The position numbers and the translations under genes are program-made. A stretch of 24,700 nt of DNA, taken from NCBI GenBank assembly GCA_047921075.1, contig JBLRWS010000039.1, positions 1 to 24,700 of the forward strand, read 5' to 3'. This DNA comes from JBLRWS01 sp047921075. Lineage in GTDB: Bacteria; Bacteroidota; Rhodothermia; Balneolales; Balneolaceae. Of this stretch, positions 8,032 to 16,100 are shown in pieces (position 1 is the stretch's first letter; every line of letters begins with the position of its first letter). Under the pieces are notes generated by a model. That model was not told the origin of the DNA and did not search any database. It was given only the letters and a program-made list of their open reading frames with translations.

Positions 8032-8985
8032 ATGGTCATCATCATTGGCGCCGGCCCCATCGGCATCGCAACAGCCATTTCACTTACGCAGCGCAACATT
8101 CCCGTCACCATCATTGAACGGGGATGTCTGGTCAACTCGATCTTTCACTACCCGACGAATATGACCTTTTTTTCCACCTCGGAACGGCTTGAAATCGGCA
8201 ATATTCCGTTCATTTCACACGGCCCAAAACCAACCCGGCAGGAGGCGCTGGAATATTACCGCCGGGCGGCCGAACACTACAGCCTCAACATCCGGCTGTA
8301 TGAAACGGTCAAAAGCGTTACCGGGGCCGATGGCGAATTTACTGTGAGCACCTCTAAAGGTGAATATACGGCCAGAAAAGTGGTGGTGGCTACCGGCTTT
8401 TACGGACAGGAAAACAAGATGAACATCCCGGGTGAAGAGCTGGAGAAAGTACGCCACTATTACGATGAACCTCATCCATACGCCTGGCAAAACGTACTGG
8501 TGGTTGGCGGGGGTAACTCTGCTGTAGACGCCGCACTGGAAACTTATCGAAAAGGGGCCAACGTGTCTATTCTTGTTCGCCACCCAAAGCTGAAAGACTC
8601 TGTTAAATATTGGGTTAAGCCCGATATTGAAAACCGAATTAAGGAAGGATCTATCGACGGGTATTTCAACTCGGAGCTGCTCGAAATTCGTGAGCGTGAA
8701 GTAGACATTCAGACGCCCGAAGGCAAGAAAACCATACCCAACGATTTTGTGCTGGCCATGACCGGCTACCGCCCGCATTACGGGTTGATGGAAGCACTGG
8801 ACATCCAACTTACCGACGACGATATTCGGATGCCGGTGTATGACGAAGAGAGCCTTGAAACCGAGCGAAAAGGGATGTACGTGGCCGGTGTTGTTTGTGG
8901 CGGATTGGATACGAGCAGGTTATTTATCGAGAATACCCGCATTCATGCCAATCAAATTGCTTCCCACATCGAGAAAAGTCTGTAA
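8032..8985 (+). CDS. YpdA-like FAD/NAD(P)-dependent oxidoreductase (putative bacillithiol disulfide reductase)
   Basis: The 317-aa protein is a two-dinucleotide-binding flavoprotein. The FAD site GAGPIG is at 6-11, right after the start codon. YPTNMTFFSTSERL at 40-53 is characteristic of YpdA. ATGFYGQ lies at 120-126, the NAD(P)H site VVGGGNSAVDAAL at 157-169, and the C-terminal FAD contact GMYVAGVVCGG at 281-291. Well-studied YpdA enzymes recycle oxidised bacillithiol with NADPH. In those, the first glycine motif reads GGGPCG with a functional Cys (Cys14 in Staphylococcus aureus); here that position is Ile10, and no CxxC thioredoxin-reductase motif exists. The family assignment is strong but the exact activity is open. 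The gene is preceded by a TATCTTTG promoter element and is convergent with the SRP RNA gene, whose end lies a few bases away. Confidence 0.88.
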   Translation: MVIIIGAGPIGIATAISLTQRNIPVTIIERGCLVNSIFHYPTNMTFFSTSERLEIGNIPFISHGPKPTRQEALEYYRRAAEHYSLNIRLYETVKSVTGADGEFTVSTSKGEYTARKVVVATGFYGQENKMNIPGEELEKVRHYYDEPHPYAWQNVLVVGGGNSAVDAALETYRKGANVSILVRHPKLKDSVKYWVKPDIENRIKEGSIDGYFNSELLEIREREVDIQTPEGKKTIPNDFVLAMTGYRPHYGLMEALDIQLTDDDIRMPVYDEESLETERKGMYVAGVVCGGLDTSRLFIENTRIHANQIASHIEKSL

Positions 8986-8993
8986 AAGTGTGG

Positions 8994-9003
8994 AAAAAAA
9001 AGA
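8994..9003 (-). terminator. U-run terminator of the SRP RNA
   Basis: Directly after the closing CTTGCCCC strand of the SRP helix the minus strand reads TC followed by eight Ts. The RNA's own helix takes the place of a terminator hairpin. It also sits 8 nt from the stop of the convergent YpdA-like gene. Confidence 0.6.
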
Positions 9004-9102
9004 GGGGCAAGCGACCTGCATCACGCCGCTACGACCTTCTACCGCTGCTGCCTTCCGACCCTGACGGAGTTCAAAGGGAGCTGGCTGTGCAGAACTTGCC
9101 CC
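9004..9102 (-). ncRNA. ffs: Signal recognition particle RNA, small bacterial type (4.5S)
   Basis: On the minus strand the ends pair perfectly: GGGGCAAG (9102-9095) with CTTGCCCC (9011-9004), giving a hairpin RNA of about 99 nt. The apex holds the universal domain IV signature: GTCAGGGTCGGAAGGCAGCA, with the GGAA tetraloop and the asymmetric CAGCAG side that binds Ffh. A second pairing, CTGCA with TGCAG, continues the long helix. A run of eight Ts (9001-8994) follows directly, so the terminal helix plus U-run probably ends transcription. The RNA forms the SRP with Ffh and targets nascent membrane proteins to FtsY and the translocon. The exact 5' end is taken from the pairing and could differ by a few bases. 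Confidence 0.93.
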
Positions 9103-9268
9103 AAGAATTACAAGGTACGGGTTTTGGCAGACTCTTTAAAGCAAAAGCTTATCTAAAATTCCCGTACCGGCTCCCCTTATAACGGGCTGTATAGTTGCCT
9201 CACCCCCTGCTCAGGCTCCGGCCGTTATCCATCCCTAACTTTTTTATCGATTTTTCGTAAATACGGTC
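9103..9268. other. Intergenic region with nested inverted repeats between ffs and the DUF2207 gene
   Basis: This spacer must hold the divergent promoters of ffs and the DUF2207 gene, but I see no clean -7 element. GGTACGGG (9114-9121) is the exact inverse of CCCGTACC (9161-9168), and the pairing can be extended inward through TTTT/AAAA with a small bulge. A second pair, ATAACGG (9179-9185) and CCGTTAT (9222-9228), follows. The region may form a structured leader or a small RNA. No known RNA family or open reading frame was recognised. Confidence 0.4.
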
Positions 9269-11065
9269 ATGCTACGTTTAATTTTCTACATATTGATAGT
9301 TGGCATTGTCTCTTGCTTTTCGGTTCAGGAAGTTTTCGCCAGCCAGTACTCAATCCCTCATATTCAAACAGAGATTGAAATCCGTGCCGATGGTGTTGTG
9401 GTGATCCACGACCGGCTTACTTATCGCTTTGATAGGTCTTTCAGCTGGGCAGAGTATGATGTGCCAAAGCGTGGATTTTCATCCATACGTGCTGTTCAAG
9501 TGTTGGAGCAAACCAATCCCTATCTGCTCGATAACAGTGAACAGCCTGGAACTTACCAGCTATTCGATAGAGAGAACAAACTGACTGTAAAATGGCACTA
9601 TCGGTCCGTTGACACAACACGAACCTTTACGATTCGCTATGAGTTGGAAGGGGCTCTTTCCGTTGGGCCTGAATACAGCGAACTATTTTGGAATGTACTT
9701 GGGGCCGGCCGTGACCGATCGACCGATTCCCTTCATGTAGCATTACGACTCCCCGACACCGCCGCTCCTGACGATCTATCGTTCTGGCCATATATCCAAA
9801 CCGGTACTCATGAGGCAGTAAAAACGGGCGATTTGATCTCTCTTCGTGCGTATGACCTTCAACGGCGACATGCTGCCGGTATTCGCCTGCTCTTTCCCAC
9901 ACACCTTCTGGATAGCCAGCAAGTAGCGGTTACCGATCCCCAACTCAATCGCAACGCTATTGTTGCCGAAGAGACGCGCCGTATTGATGAGGCCAGGGAG
10001 GCTCAGGAGCGGCAGGCGTTCTACCGCTCAATTCTGGATGAGGTCATTGCCGTATTACTGGCTCTAAGTCTGTTCAGCTATCTGTTTTTCTACAACCGAT
10101 ATGGCAAACGCCACTCAACCGGGATGGTATCTGACCGTGAGACCGTCGTGATTCCCGACCGACAAACCCCTCCCGCGCTGGTCAACATGCTGCTGCAGAG
10201 CGGTGTATCAACCAGCCGGGAAATTCTTGCCACCGCCTTCGATCTTACTCGCAGAGGCTGGTTCGTTCTTGAAGAAAAGTTGCCCCCTGAAGCAGAAGAA
10301 AGCCGTACGGGTTGGTCCATGTTTTCTGCAAAGCCGAAGCCCGAACTCTATATTTCCCTCCCTGCTCAACAGCCCGACGAGTCGCTGCTGTCATATGAAC
10401 AACAGATTGAACAGTACCTGCGGGCACAGCTTTCAGATGGAGGAAAACCGTTTACCAAGGTTTTTGATGCAACCGCGAAAGGATACACCACTTGGCATGT
10501 GGCGTTCACAAAAGCCCTCCGATCCGACTTTAAAGCGATGGAGTGGATTGATCAGCGGTCCAAAACCGGAGCCGGTCTTTCTGCTGTTGTACAGGGGCTG
10601 CTATTAACCATCGCCATTGTAATTTTATTCCTGGCCGGTACAGCATCCGGCATCTCCATCATCGGTGTAGTGATTATCGGGATACTTACCATCGCTTCGG
10701 CGGCCATCATCCGCCATACACCAAGTGGTGCAGAGACGATCAAACGGTGGCGGGCATACAGAAAAGGGTTGCGGTCTACCCACAAGAACCGACTGCAATT
10801 GGGCACATCCGATCTCCACTTTATCTACGCCGTCTTATTCGGCTTGAACGAAAAAAAGCTTCTTGTACTGATCGAGGCACTGCGGGAAAATGGCGATCAA
10901 ACCGCGCTCAGCTGGATCATTATTAGCTCTGCCTCACAGGGCCATGCGTCGGCTGTAGCCAAAGCCATCTCATCGGTTACAGCTTCGGCCGCCACCTCTT
11001 TTAGCGGAACAGGAGGGGCCGTAACAGGCAGTGCCGGCGGAGGCGCTTCTGCACGGGCAGGGTAG
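9269..11065 (+). CDS. DUF2207 domain-containing membrane protein
   Basis: This 598-aa protein follows the DUF2207 plan. A hydrophobic N-terminal signal (1-24) is followed by an extracytoplasmic beta-rich domain (about 30-235) beginning IQTEIEIRADGVVVIHDRL. A membrane helix lies at about 255-276, then a cytoplasmic domain (about 280-435). Two more helices follow at about 439-457 and 460-482, then a cytoplasmic segment (485-555). The tail from about residue 569 is rich in Ser, Ala, Thr and Gly, as often seen at the end of this family. IVSC at 13-16 could be read as a lipobox, but the signal would be unusually short, so I favour ordinary cleavage near FAS. The biochemical function of the family is not known to me. 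The gene converges on the AsmA-like gene with 16 nt between the stops and no obvious terminator. Confidence 0.85.
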   Translation: MLRLIFYILIVGIVSCFSVQEVFASQYSIPHIQTEIEIRADGVVVIHDRLTYRFDRSFSWAEYDVPKRGFSSIRAVQVLEQTNPYLLDNSEQPGTYQLFDRENKLTVKWHYRSVDTTRTFTIRYELEGALSVGPEYSELFWNVLGAGRDRSTDSLHVALRLPDTAAPDDLSFWPYIQTGTHEAVKTGDLISLRAYDLQRRHAAGIRLLFPTHLLDSQQVAVTDPQLNRNAIVAEETRRIDEAREAQERQAFYRSILDEVIAVLLALSLFSYLFFYNRYGKRHSTGMVSDRETVVIPDRQTPPALVNMLLQSGVSTSREILATAFDLTRRGWFVLEEKLPPEAEESRTGWSMFSAKPKPELYISLPAQQPDESLLSYEQQIEQYLRAQLSDGGKPFTKVFDATAKGYTTWHVAFTKALRSDFKAMEWIDQRSKTGAGLSAVVQGLLLTIAIVILFLAGTASGISIIGVVIIGILTIASAAIIRHTPSGAETIKRWRAYRKGLRSTHKNRLQLGTSDLHFIYAVLFGLNEKKLLVLIEALRENGDQTALSWIIISSASQGHASAVAKAISSVTASAATSFSGTGGAVTGSAGGGASARAG

Positions 11066-11081
11066 CCGACACCCGATACGA

Positions 11082-11750
11082 TCAATTAAACAAATTCCGG
11101 ATCGCATCGCGAATTTGTTGCCCGCCTCTTTGCAACGCGCCTTCCAGGGCTTCCTCACCAATCGCTTCGGCGATAATCTGAATCACATGCTCTGCGGATG
11201 CATTGCTGCCGGTTCCAATTCCTTCCAACTCAATACGCGAGATTTCTACCTCCGCTTGTCGGTCGCTGCCGACCTCCGTAAGCAGACCGACCCGTCCATC
11301 CACCAGCAAAAATTGCTCTATGGTAAGTTGACGGTTTGATGTTTCGCCAAACTCAAGATTCTGTATATGACGTAAAATCTCCCTCAGGTTGTTATTAGGT
11401 AATTGTTGCTCTACCATAATAGATGGCGATCGCACAATGAGAGACCGAACGAGGACGTGATCAGAAAAAAGACTCCACACATCTATGCTGATCGCAATTT
11501 CATCTACCTCCACAGCCAGCTCCTGGGTGTATCCGTCAGGATTAGCTATGGTCAGCCCCCGAATTGTTCCCCGCCCTGAGAGCGGGTTTATAGTAACCGC
11601 TGATACGGTAACCGGCGTGCCGGTCATTTCACTGCCGTTCTGCTCAATCCCCGATACTATGATAGATTGAAAAGAGAAGTAGAGAATGCCGATAATGACC
11701 GCCGTAAGAGCCAGCAGTACACCAATTAGATATTTAAAGAAGGTTCCCAT
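11082..11750 (-). CDS. AsmA-like / DUF748-type membrane-anchored protein
   Basis: The 222-aa product begins with a single membrane anchor (about 5-27, MGTFFKYLIGVLLAL and on). A domain of repeated beta-strands follows that resembles the N-terminal module of AsmA-family proteins: VTVSAVTINPLSGRGTIRGL at 47-66, then IAISIDVWSLFSDHVLVRSL at 86-105. Family members of this kind sit in the inner membrane facing the periplasm and are linked to outer-membrane or lipid homeostasis. This one is much shorter than true AsmA, so it is probably a one-module relative. The C-terminus (about 185-222) is helical and amphipathic. The start is fixed by the membrane anchor. The transaldolase gene lies upstream on the same strand with 198 nt between them, so separate transcription is likely. 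Confidence 0.72.
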   Translation of the reverse strand: MGTFFKYLIGVLLALTAVIIGILYFSFQSIIVSGIEQNGSEMTGTPVTVSAVTINPLSGRGTIRGLTIANPDGYTQELAVEVDEIAISIDVWSLFSDHVLVRSLIVRSPSIMVEQQLPNNNLREILRHIQNLEFGETSNRQLTIEQFLLVDGRVGLLTEVGSDRQAEVEISRIELEGIGTGSNASAEHVIQIIAEAIGEEALEGALQRGGQQIRDAIRNLFN

Positions 11751-11948
11751 TTTACCCGTTTTTTATAGGATGAATGCATCCTCTGTCTACTCAGCCATTG
11801 TAGCGAAACGTTTTAACATATCACAAACTTGTGTTCCGTACTCTACCAAAGCTCACACAAGTGAATACTACAGGGTGCGTTTATAAGACACTTAAACTGG
11901 ATAACGGGGAAACTGTTCCCTTGAAAATAAAAATAGCCCCCGAGGAGA
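11751..11948. other. Intergenic region between the AsmA-like and transaldolase genes
   Basis: No gene is apparent. Short dyads are present: GGATG-aatg-CATCC (11768-11781), CACAA-ac-TTGTG (11822-11833) and GGGAA-actg-TTCCC (11907-11920). The last lies downstream of the transaldolase stop on its strand but has no T-run after it. The minus strand just after the stop reads GGGGGCTATTTTTATTTTC, which may aid termination without a clear stem. Confidence 0.3.
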
Positions 11949-12611
11949 TTATCCCTCTTTCAGCGACTCCTGCAGCTTATCCCAATCTGCCAGGAAGCGC
12001 TCCAGGCCGCTGTCGGTTAGCGGGTGCTTTAATAGCTGTTCAATCACATTCAGCGGCATTGTGGCTACATCGGCTCCCAGCCGTGCCGATTCCAAAAAAT
12101 GCATCGGATGTCGGATGCTCGCTGCAAGGATTTCGGTGTCCATTGCGTAATTATCATAAATCAGCCGGATGTCGGCAATGAGCTGCATACCATCGGTAGA
12201 GATGTCGTCCAGCCTGCCAATGAAAGGAGAAATGTAGGTAGCCCCCGCTTTGGCAGCAATCAGTGCCTGTGAGGGTGAGAAACAGAGTGTGCAGTTGGTT
12301 TTGATGCCCTCTTCACTAAACGTTTTAATCGCCTTTATGCCATCTTTAATCAACGGCACTTTCACCACCACATTAGAGGCGATGGAAGCGATGTTCCGGC
12401 CCTCTTTTACGATCTCGTCGTATTCGGTAGATATTACTTCTGCAGAAACATCTCCCTCAACCAAATCACAAATTTTAGCGATATGGCCTTCAAAATCGCG
12501 TACACCAATTTTGGCACAAAGGCTTGGATTGGTTGTCACTCCATCGAGTACACCCAAATCATTAGCTTCTTTAATTTCATCAAGATCGGCAGTGTCAATA
12601 AAAAATTTCAT
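11949..12611 (-). CDS. tal: Transaldolase, short (fructose-6-phosphate aldolase-like) type
   Basis: The 220-aa length and sequence place it in the compact TalC/FSA family of Schiff-base class I aldolases. Visible active-site residues are Asp6 (FIDTADL), Thr26-Thr27-Asn28 (TTNPS), the Schiff-base Lys84 in VVVKVPL, Ser165 and Arg133. Two positions that separate the two activities point to transaldolase: Glu58 (in SAEVIS), where the E. coli FSA enzyme has Gln, and Phe130 (in SPFIGR), where FSA has the functional Tyr. It should therefore move dihydroxyacetone units between sugar phosphates in the non-oxidative pentose phosphate pathway. It is divergent from the YtxH-type gene. On its own strand a small GGCG-taa-CGCC stem with six Ts lies 38-54 nt upstream of the start. 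Confidence 0.93.
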   Translation of the reverse strand: MKFFIDTADLDEIKEANDLGVLDGVTTNPSLCAKIGVRDFEGHIAKICDLVEGDVSAEVISTEYDEIVKEGRNIASIASNVVVKVPLIKDGIKAIKTFSEEGIKTNCTLCFSPSQALIAAKAGATYISPFIGRLDDISTDGMQLIADIRLIYDNYAMDTEILAASIRHPMHFLESARLGADVATMPLNVIEQLLKHPLTDSGLERFLADWDKLQESLKEG

Positions 12612-12714
12612 AGCGTCAGGTGCGTTTTAATATATATGTGAGATTAAAAAAGGCGTTACGCCGGGCCATTTACTCCCTTCACGACTTGGGATAGTGCGTT
12701 GCAGGCGAACGATT

Positions 12715-12740
12715 TTCCCATTAACACGTTTTAATGGGAA
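12715..12740. promoter_or_regulatory. Perfect 10-bp inverted repeat in the tal-ytxH divergent spacer
   Basis: TTCCCATTAA (12715-12724), cacgtt, TTAATGGGAA (12731-12740). The arms are perfectly complementary, and no T-run follows on either strand, so a terminator is unlikely. The position, about 60 nt before ytxH and 104 nt before tal, suits an operator or a leader hairpin. Just downstream, TATTTTTA (12758-12765) is a one-mismatch -7 element pointing to ytxH. Confidence 0.5.
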
Positions 12741-12801
12741 GGTTGGTACAGAAACCCTATTTTTAGATACGGTAAATATAATCAAATATCAGAGGAAGAA
12801 C

Positions 12802-13110
12802 ATGAGCAGAACAGGCAAAGGATTCGCAATAGGATTATTGACCGGGCTGGCAGCAGGCACCGTTACCGCATTGCTGCTTGCACCCGACAAAGGGAAAAAT
12901 ACCCGAAGCAGAATTTCGTACCGCATCAATTCGTATATCGAAGATCTAAACGGGCTGATTGATCAGCTTCGTAAAGAGAAGGATAAAATCACCTCCCAAG
13001 CCAAGGAAGACGGCAACAAAGTGGTAGAAGATGCCAAACAGCGCGCCGATGACCTGATTAAGGAAGCGGAATCGCTGCTGGAAAACATCGAGCGTTCCAA
13101 GCGGAATTAA
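12802..13110 (+). CDS. YtxH domain-containing small protein
   Basis: The 102-aa protein has the YtxH plan. It opens with a Gly-rich hydrophobic segment, GFAIGLLTGLAAGTVTALLLAP at about residues 7-28, written here with its GLLTGLAAGT core. A Lys/Asp/Glu-rich helical tail with heptad-like spacing (about 50-100) follows. Such proteins are often stress-related in other bacteria, but the molecular role is unknown. An in-frame upstream ATG at 12694 exists, but the ATG at 12802 is right. It follows AGAGGAAG, a good ribosome binding site, and the protein before it would cross the 12715-12740 dyad and shows no family resemblance. The gene ends at a bidirectional terminator shared with rpoC. Confidence 0.82.
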   Translation: MSRTGKGFAIGLLTGLAAGTVTALLLAPDKGKNTRSRISYRINSYIEDLNGLIDQLRKEKDKITSQAKEDGNKVVEDAKQRADDLIKEAESLLENIERSKRN

Positions 13111-13128
13111 ACCTCGAATTCAGGATAT

Positions 13129-13164
13129 AAAAAAAGCCCCTGTGCATTGCTCAGGGGCTTTTTT
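13129..13164. terminator. Bidirectional rho-independent terminator between ytxH and rpoC
   Basis: GCCCCTG (13136-13142) and CAGGGGC (13152-13158) form a 7-bp GC-rich stem with a 9-nt loop, flanked by seven As on the left and six Ts on the right. It can stop transcripts from both convergent genes. The rpoC stop lies 7 nt beyond it. Confidence 0.92.
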
Positions 13165-13170
13165 ATTTGA

Positions 13171-16100
13171 TTACTCTTCGTTAGAAGAGGGCGAGTCGGC
13201 GCCAAGTGTTTCGAACACCTTTTCGACCTCCTCGTCGATCTCGTCGTATTCGGCTCGCGAATCGACAATCAGATCGTCGTACTCCTGTAGGCCGGTACCT
13301 GCCGGAACTTTGTGCCCAACCACAACATTCTCTTTCAGGCCGCGAAGCAGATCTTTCTTCGCTTCGATCGATGCCTGAGTAAGCACTTTTGTGGTCTCCT
13401 GGAAGGAGGCCGCAGAGAGCCAGCTTTCGGTTGAAAGAGCCGCCCGGGTAATACCCAGCAAAATCGGCTTGGAGATTGCCGGTTCGGCTTCTTTGGTCTT
13501 AACCTCCTCTTTGCCTTCCTGAATCAACTGATTGTTGATTTCGCGCACTTCGCGGCGGTCGAGCATCTTACCCAGTTTCAGGTCACTGCCTCCGGGATCG
13601 GTTACAACAAACTTGCCGATCAGCTCATCGTTGCGGTTGTTAAGCTCAAACCGGTCTACCTTATCGCCTTCCAGATACATCGTATCGCCGGGATCGGTTA
13701 CCTCAACTTTCTGCATCATTGTGCGAACAATTGTCTCAATGTGCTTGTCGTTGATTTTCACACCCTGCAGGCGGTAAACTTCCTGAATCTCATTCACCAG
13801 ATACGACTGTACCGCATATGGGCCGAGAATGTTCAGAATTTCCTGTGCCGGAATGGTACCGTCGGAAAGTGCCTGACCTGCCTTCACGAAGTCATTTTCC
13901 TGAACCAGGATATGCTTCGAGAGCGAAATCAGATATTTCTTCTCGTCGGTGCCGTCTTTGCTCTCCACAATCACTTCCTGAGAGCCTCGTTTACGGCCGC
14001 CCATTTTCACGATACCGTCAATTTCAGATACCGCAGCCGGATCGCTTGGCGAACGTGCTTCGAACAGTTCGGTTACACGCGGCAGACCCGCGGTAATATC
14101 TTTCGATTTGGATGCAGCACGAGGAATCTTGGCCAGTACCTGTCCGGCCTGTACCTTGTCGCCATCCTCCACCGTGATGTGTGTATCTACCGGCAGCGGA
14201 TTTTCGCGAATTCGGTCATCGGTTCCTTTAATCACCAATGTTGGAACCAGCGTGCGATCGCGCGAATCGATAATCACTTTTTCACGGTGACCGGTTTGCG
14301 AATCGGTATCCGCTGTAAAGGTCACCTCTTCGATGATATCTTTGTACTCGATAGTACCTTCAAGTTCACTGAAAATGAGCGCATTGTACGGATCCCATTT
14401 ACAGAGCGGCATGCCTTTCATCACGGTATCACCCTCTTCAATCATCATCTCCGCACCGTACGGTACGTTATAATTGATCAGCACTTTACCGTCTTCGCCC
14501 AGAATATGGATCTCACCGGCACGGCTCAATACCACATTGTGGGTCTCTTCGCCATCGTCGTATTCCACAACACGGAGATTTTCAAACTCAATCTTACCGT
14601 CGAACTTAGCCTTGTGCTGCGAGTCGGCCTCCATACGAGACGCTGTACCACCCACGTGGAAGGTACGAAGCGTAAGCTGGGTGCCGGGCTCACCAATGGA
14701 TTGTGCGGCAATAACACCCACCGCTTCTCCAACCTGAACCATGCCGTTCTTAGACATGTCGCGGCCGTAGCACTTGGCACACACACCGCGCTCGGTTTCG
14801 CAGGTAAGTACAGAGCGAATCTCAACCTCTTCGATGGACGTTTCTGCGATCTGCTTGGCTATTTTTTCACTGATCAACTGGTTCGATTCACAAAGCAGTT
14901 CATCGGTGATCGGATCTTTGATATCATGCATCGACACACGGCCCACAATACGATCTTCAAGACTTTCGATGATATCTTCCTGATCTTTCAGCGCCTGCAT
15001 CTTAATACCGCGCAGCGTACCACAGTCAATTTCGTTGATAATGATATCCTGCGATACATCTACCAGACGACGAGTCAGATACCCGGCATCGGCTGTTTTC
15101 AGCGCGGTATCGGCGAGTCCTTTACGGGCACCGTGCGTAGAGATAAAGTACTCCAGTACGGTCAATCCCTCACGGAAACTCGAAAGAATCGGGTTTTCAA
15201 TAACCTCGTTGCCTTGTTGCATCGAGCTTTTCTGCGGCTTCGCCATCAGTCCACGCATCCCGCCGAGCTGGCGAATCTGCTCTTTTGAACCACGGGCACC
15301 GGAATCGGCCATCATAAACACGGCATTGAAACCGTCTTTATCTTCGGTCAGGCTCTGAAACAGTGTTTCCGACACACGGTTTGTGGTACTGGTCCATTTG
15401 TCAATCACCTGATTGTAGCGCTCGTTATCGGTAATGAAACCCATCTCGTACCGATCCTGAATTTCAGCTACTTCGCTTTGTGCTTTCTCAATCAGCTTAC
15501 GCTTTTCGTCAGGAATAATGATGTCTTCCAGGCTGAACGAGAGGCCGCCAACGGTGGCACGCTCAAAGCCCATGTCTTTCATATTATCGAGAAACTCAGC
15601 CGTCTCCACCGGACCTACGGTAGTGTAGATATCACTAATCAAATTCCGCAGCTCTTTTTTACCAAGCGTTTTGTTAATGAATTCAACACCCTCGGGAACA
15701 ATGGAATTAAACAGCACACGTCCGGTTGTAGTTTTTACAATCTTATGCTCTACCGTTCCATCATCATCCGTTACCGGGATGCGAACATTGATTTTGGCAT
15801 GCGTTTCAATTTTACCCTGATCGTAGGCAATAACAACCTCGTCGGTATTGGAGAAGGTTTTCCCTTCCCCGAGAAGGCCGCTGCCCATTTTCGTGAGGTA
15901 ATAGATACCCAAAATCATATCCTGCGAAGGCACCGCTACCGGGCCGCCACTGGCGGGGCTCAAAATGTTGTGCGAGCCAAGCATCAATACCGATGCTTCC
16001 ATAATGGCATCGTGGCTCAGCGGAAGGTGAACCGCCATCTGGTCACCGTCAAAGTCAGCGTTAAAGGCCGTACATGAAAGCGGGTGCAGGCGTATGGCCT

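Noticed and set aside
8895..9182. Plus-strand frames of 74-95 aa overlapping the YpdA-like gene end and the next spacer
   Set aside because: They run over the SRP RNA gene, whose conserved structure explains the sequence.
12694..12801. N-terminal extension of the YtxH-type gene
   Set aside because: The extra 36 residues show no membrane or family features and run across a perfect dyad and a promoter-like element; AGAGGAAG before the ATG at 12802 marks the real start.
13741..15288. 515-aa open frame on the plus strand
   Set aside because: It lies wholly inside rpoC on the opposite strand, has no family resemblance, and is explained by the codon usage of rpoC. The same applies to frames at 16084-17106, 17766-18551 and 18825-19850 inside rpoC/rpoB.
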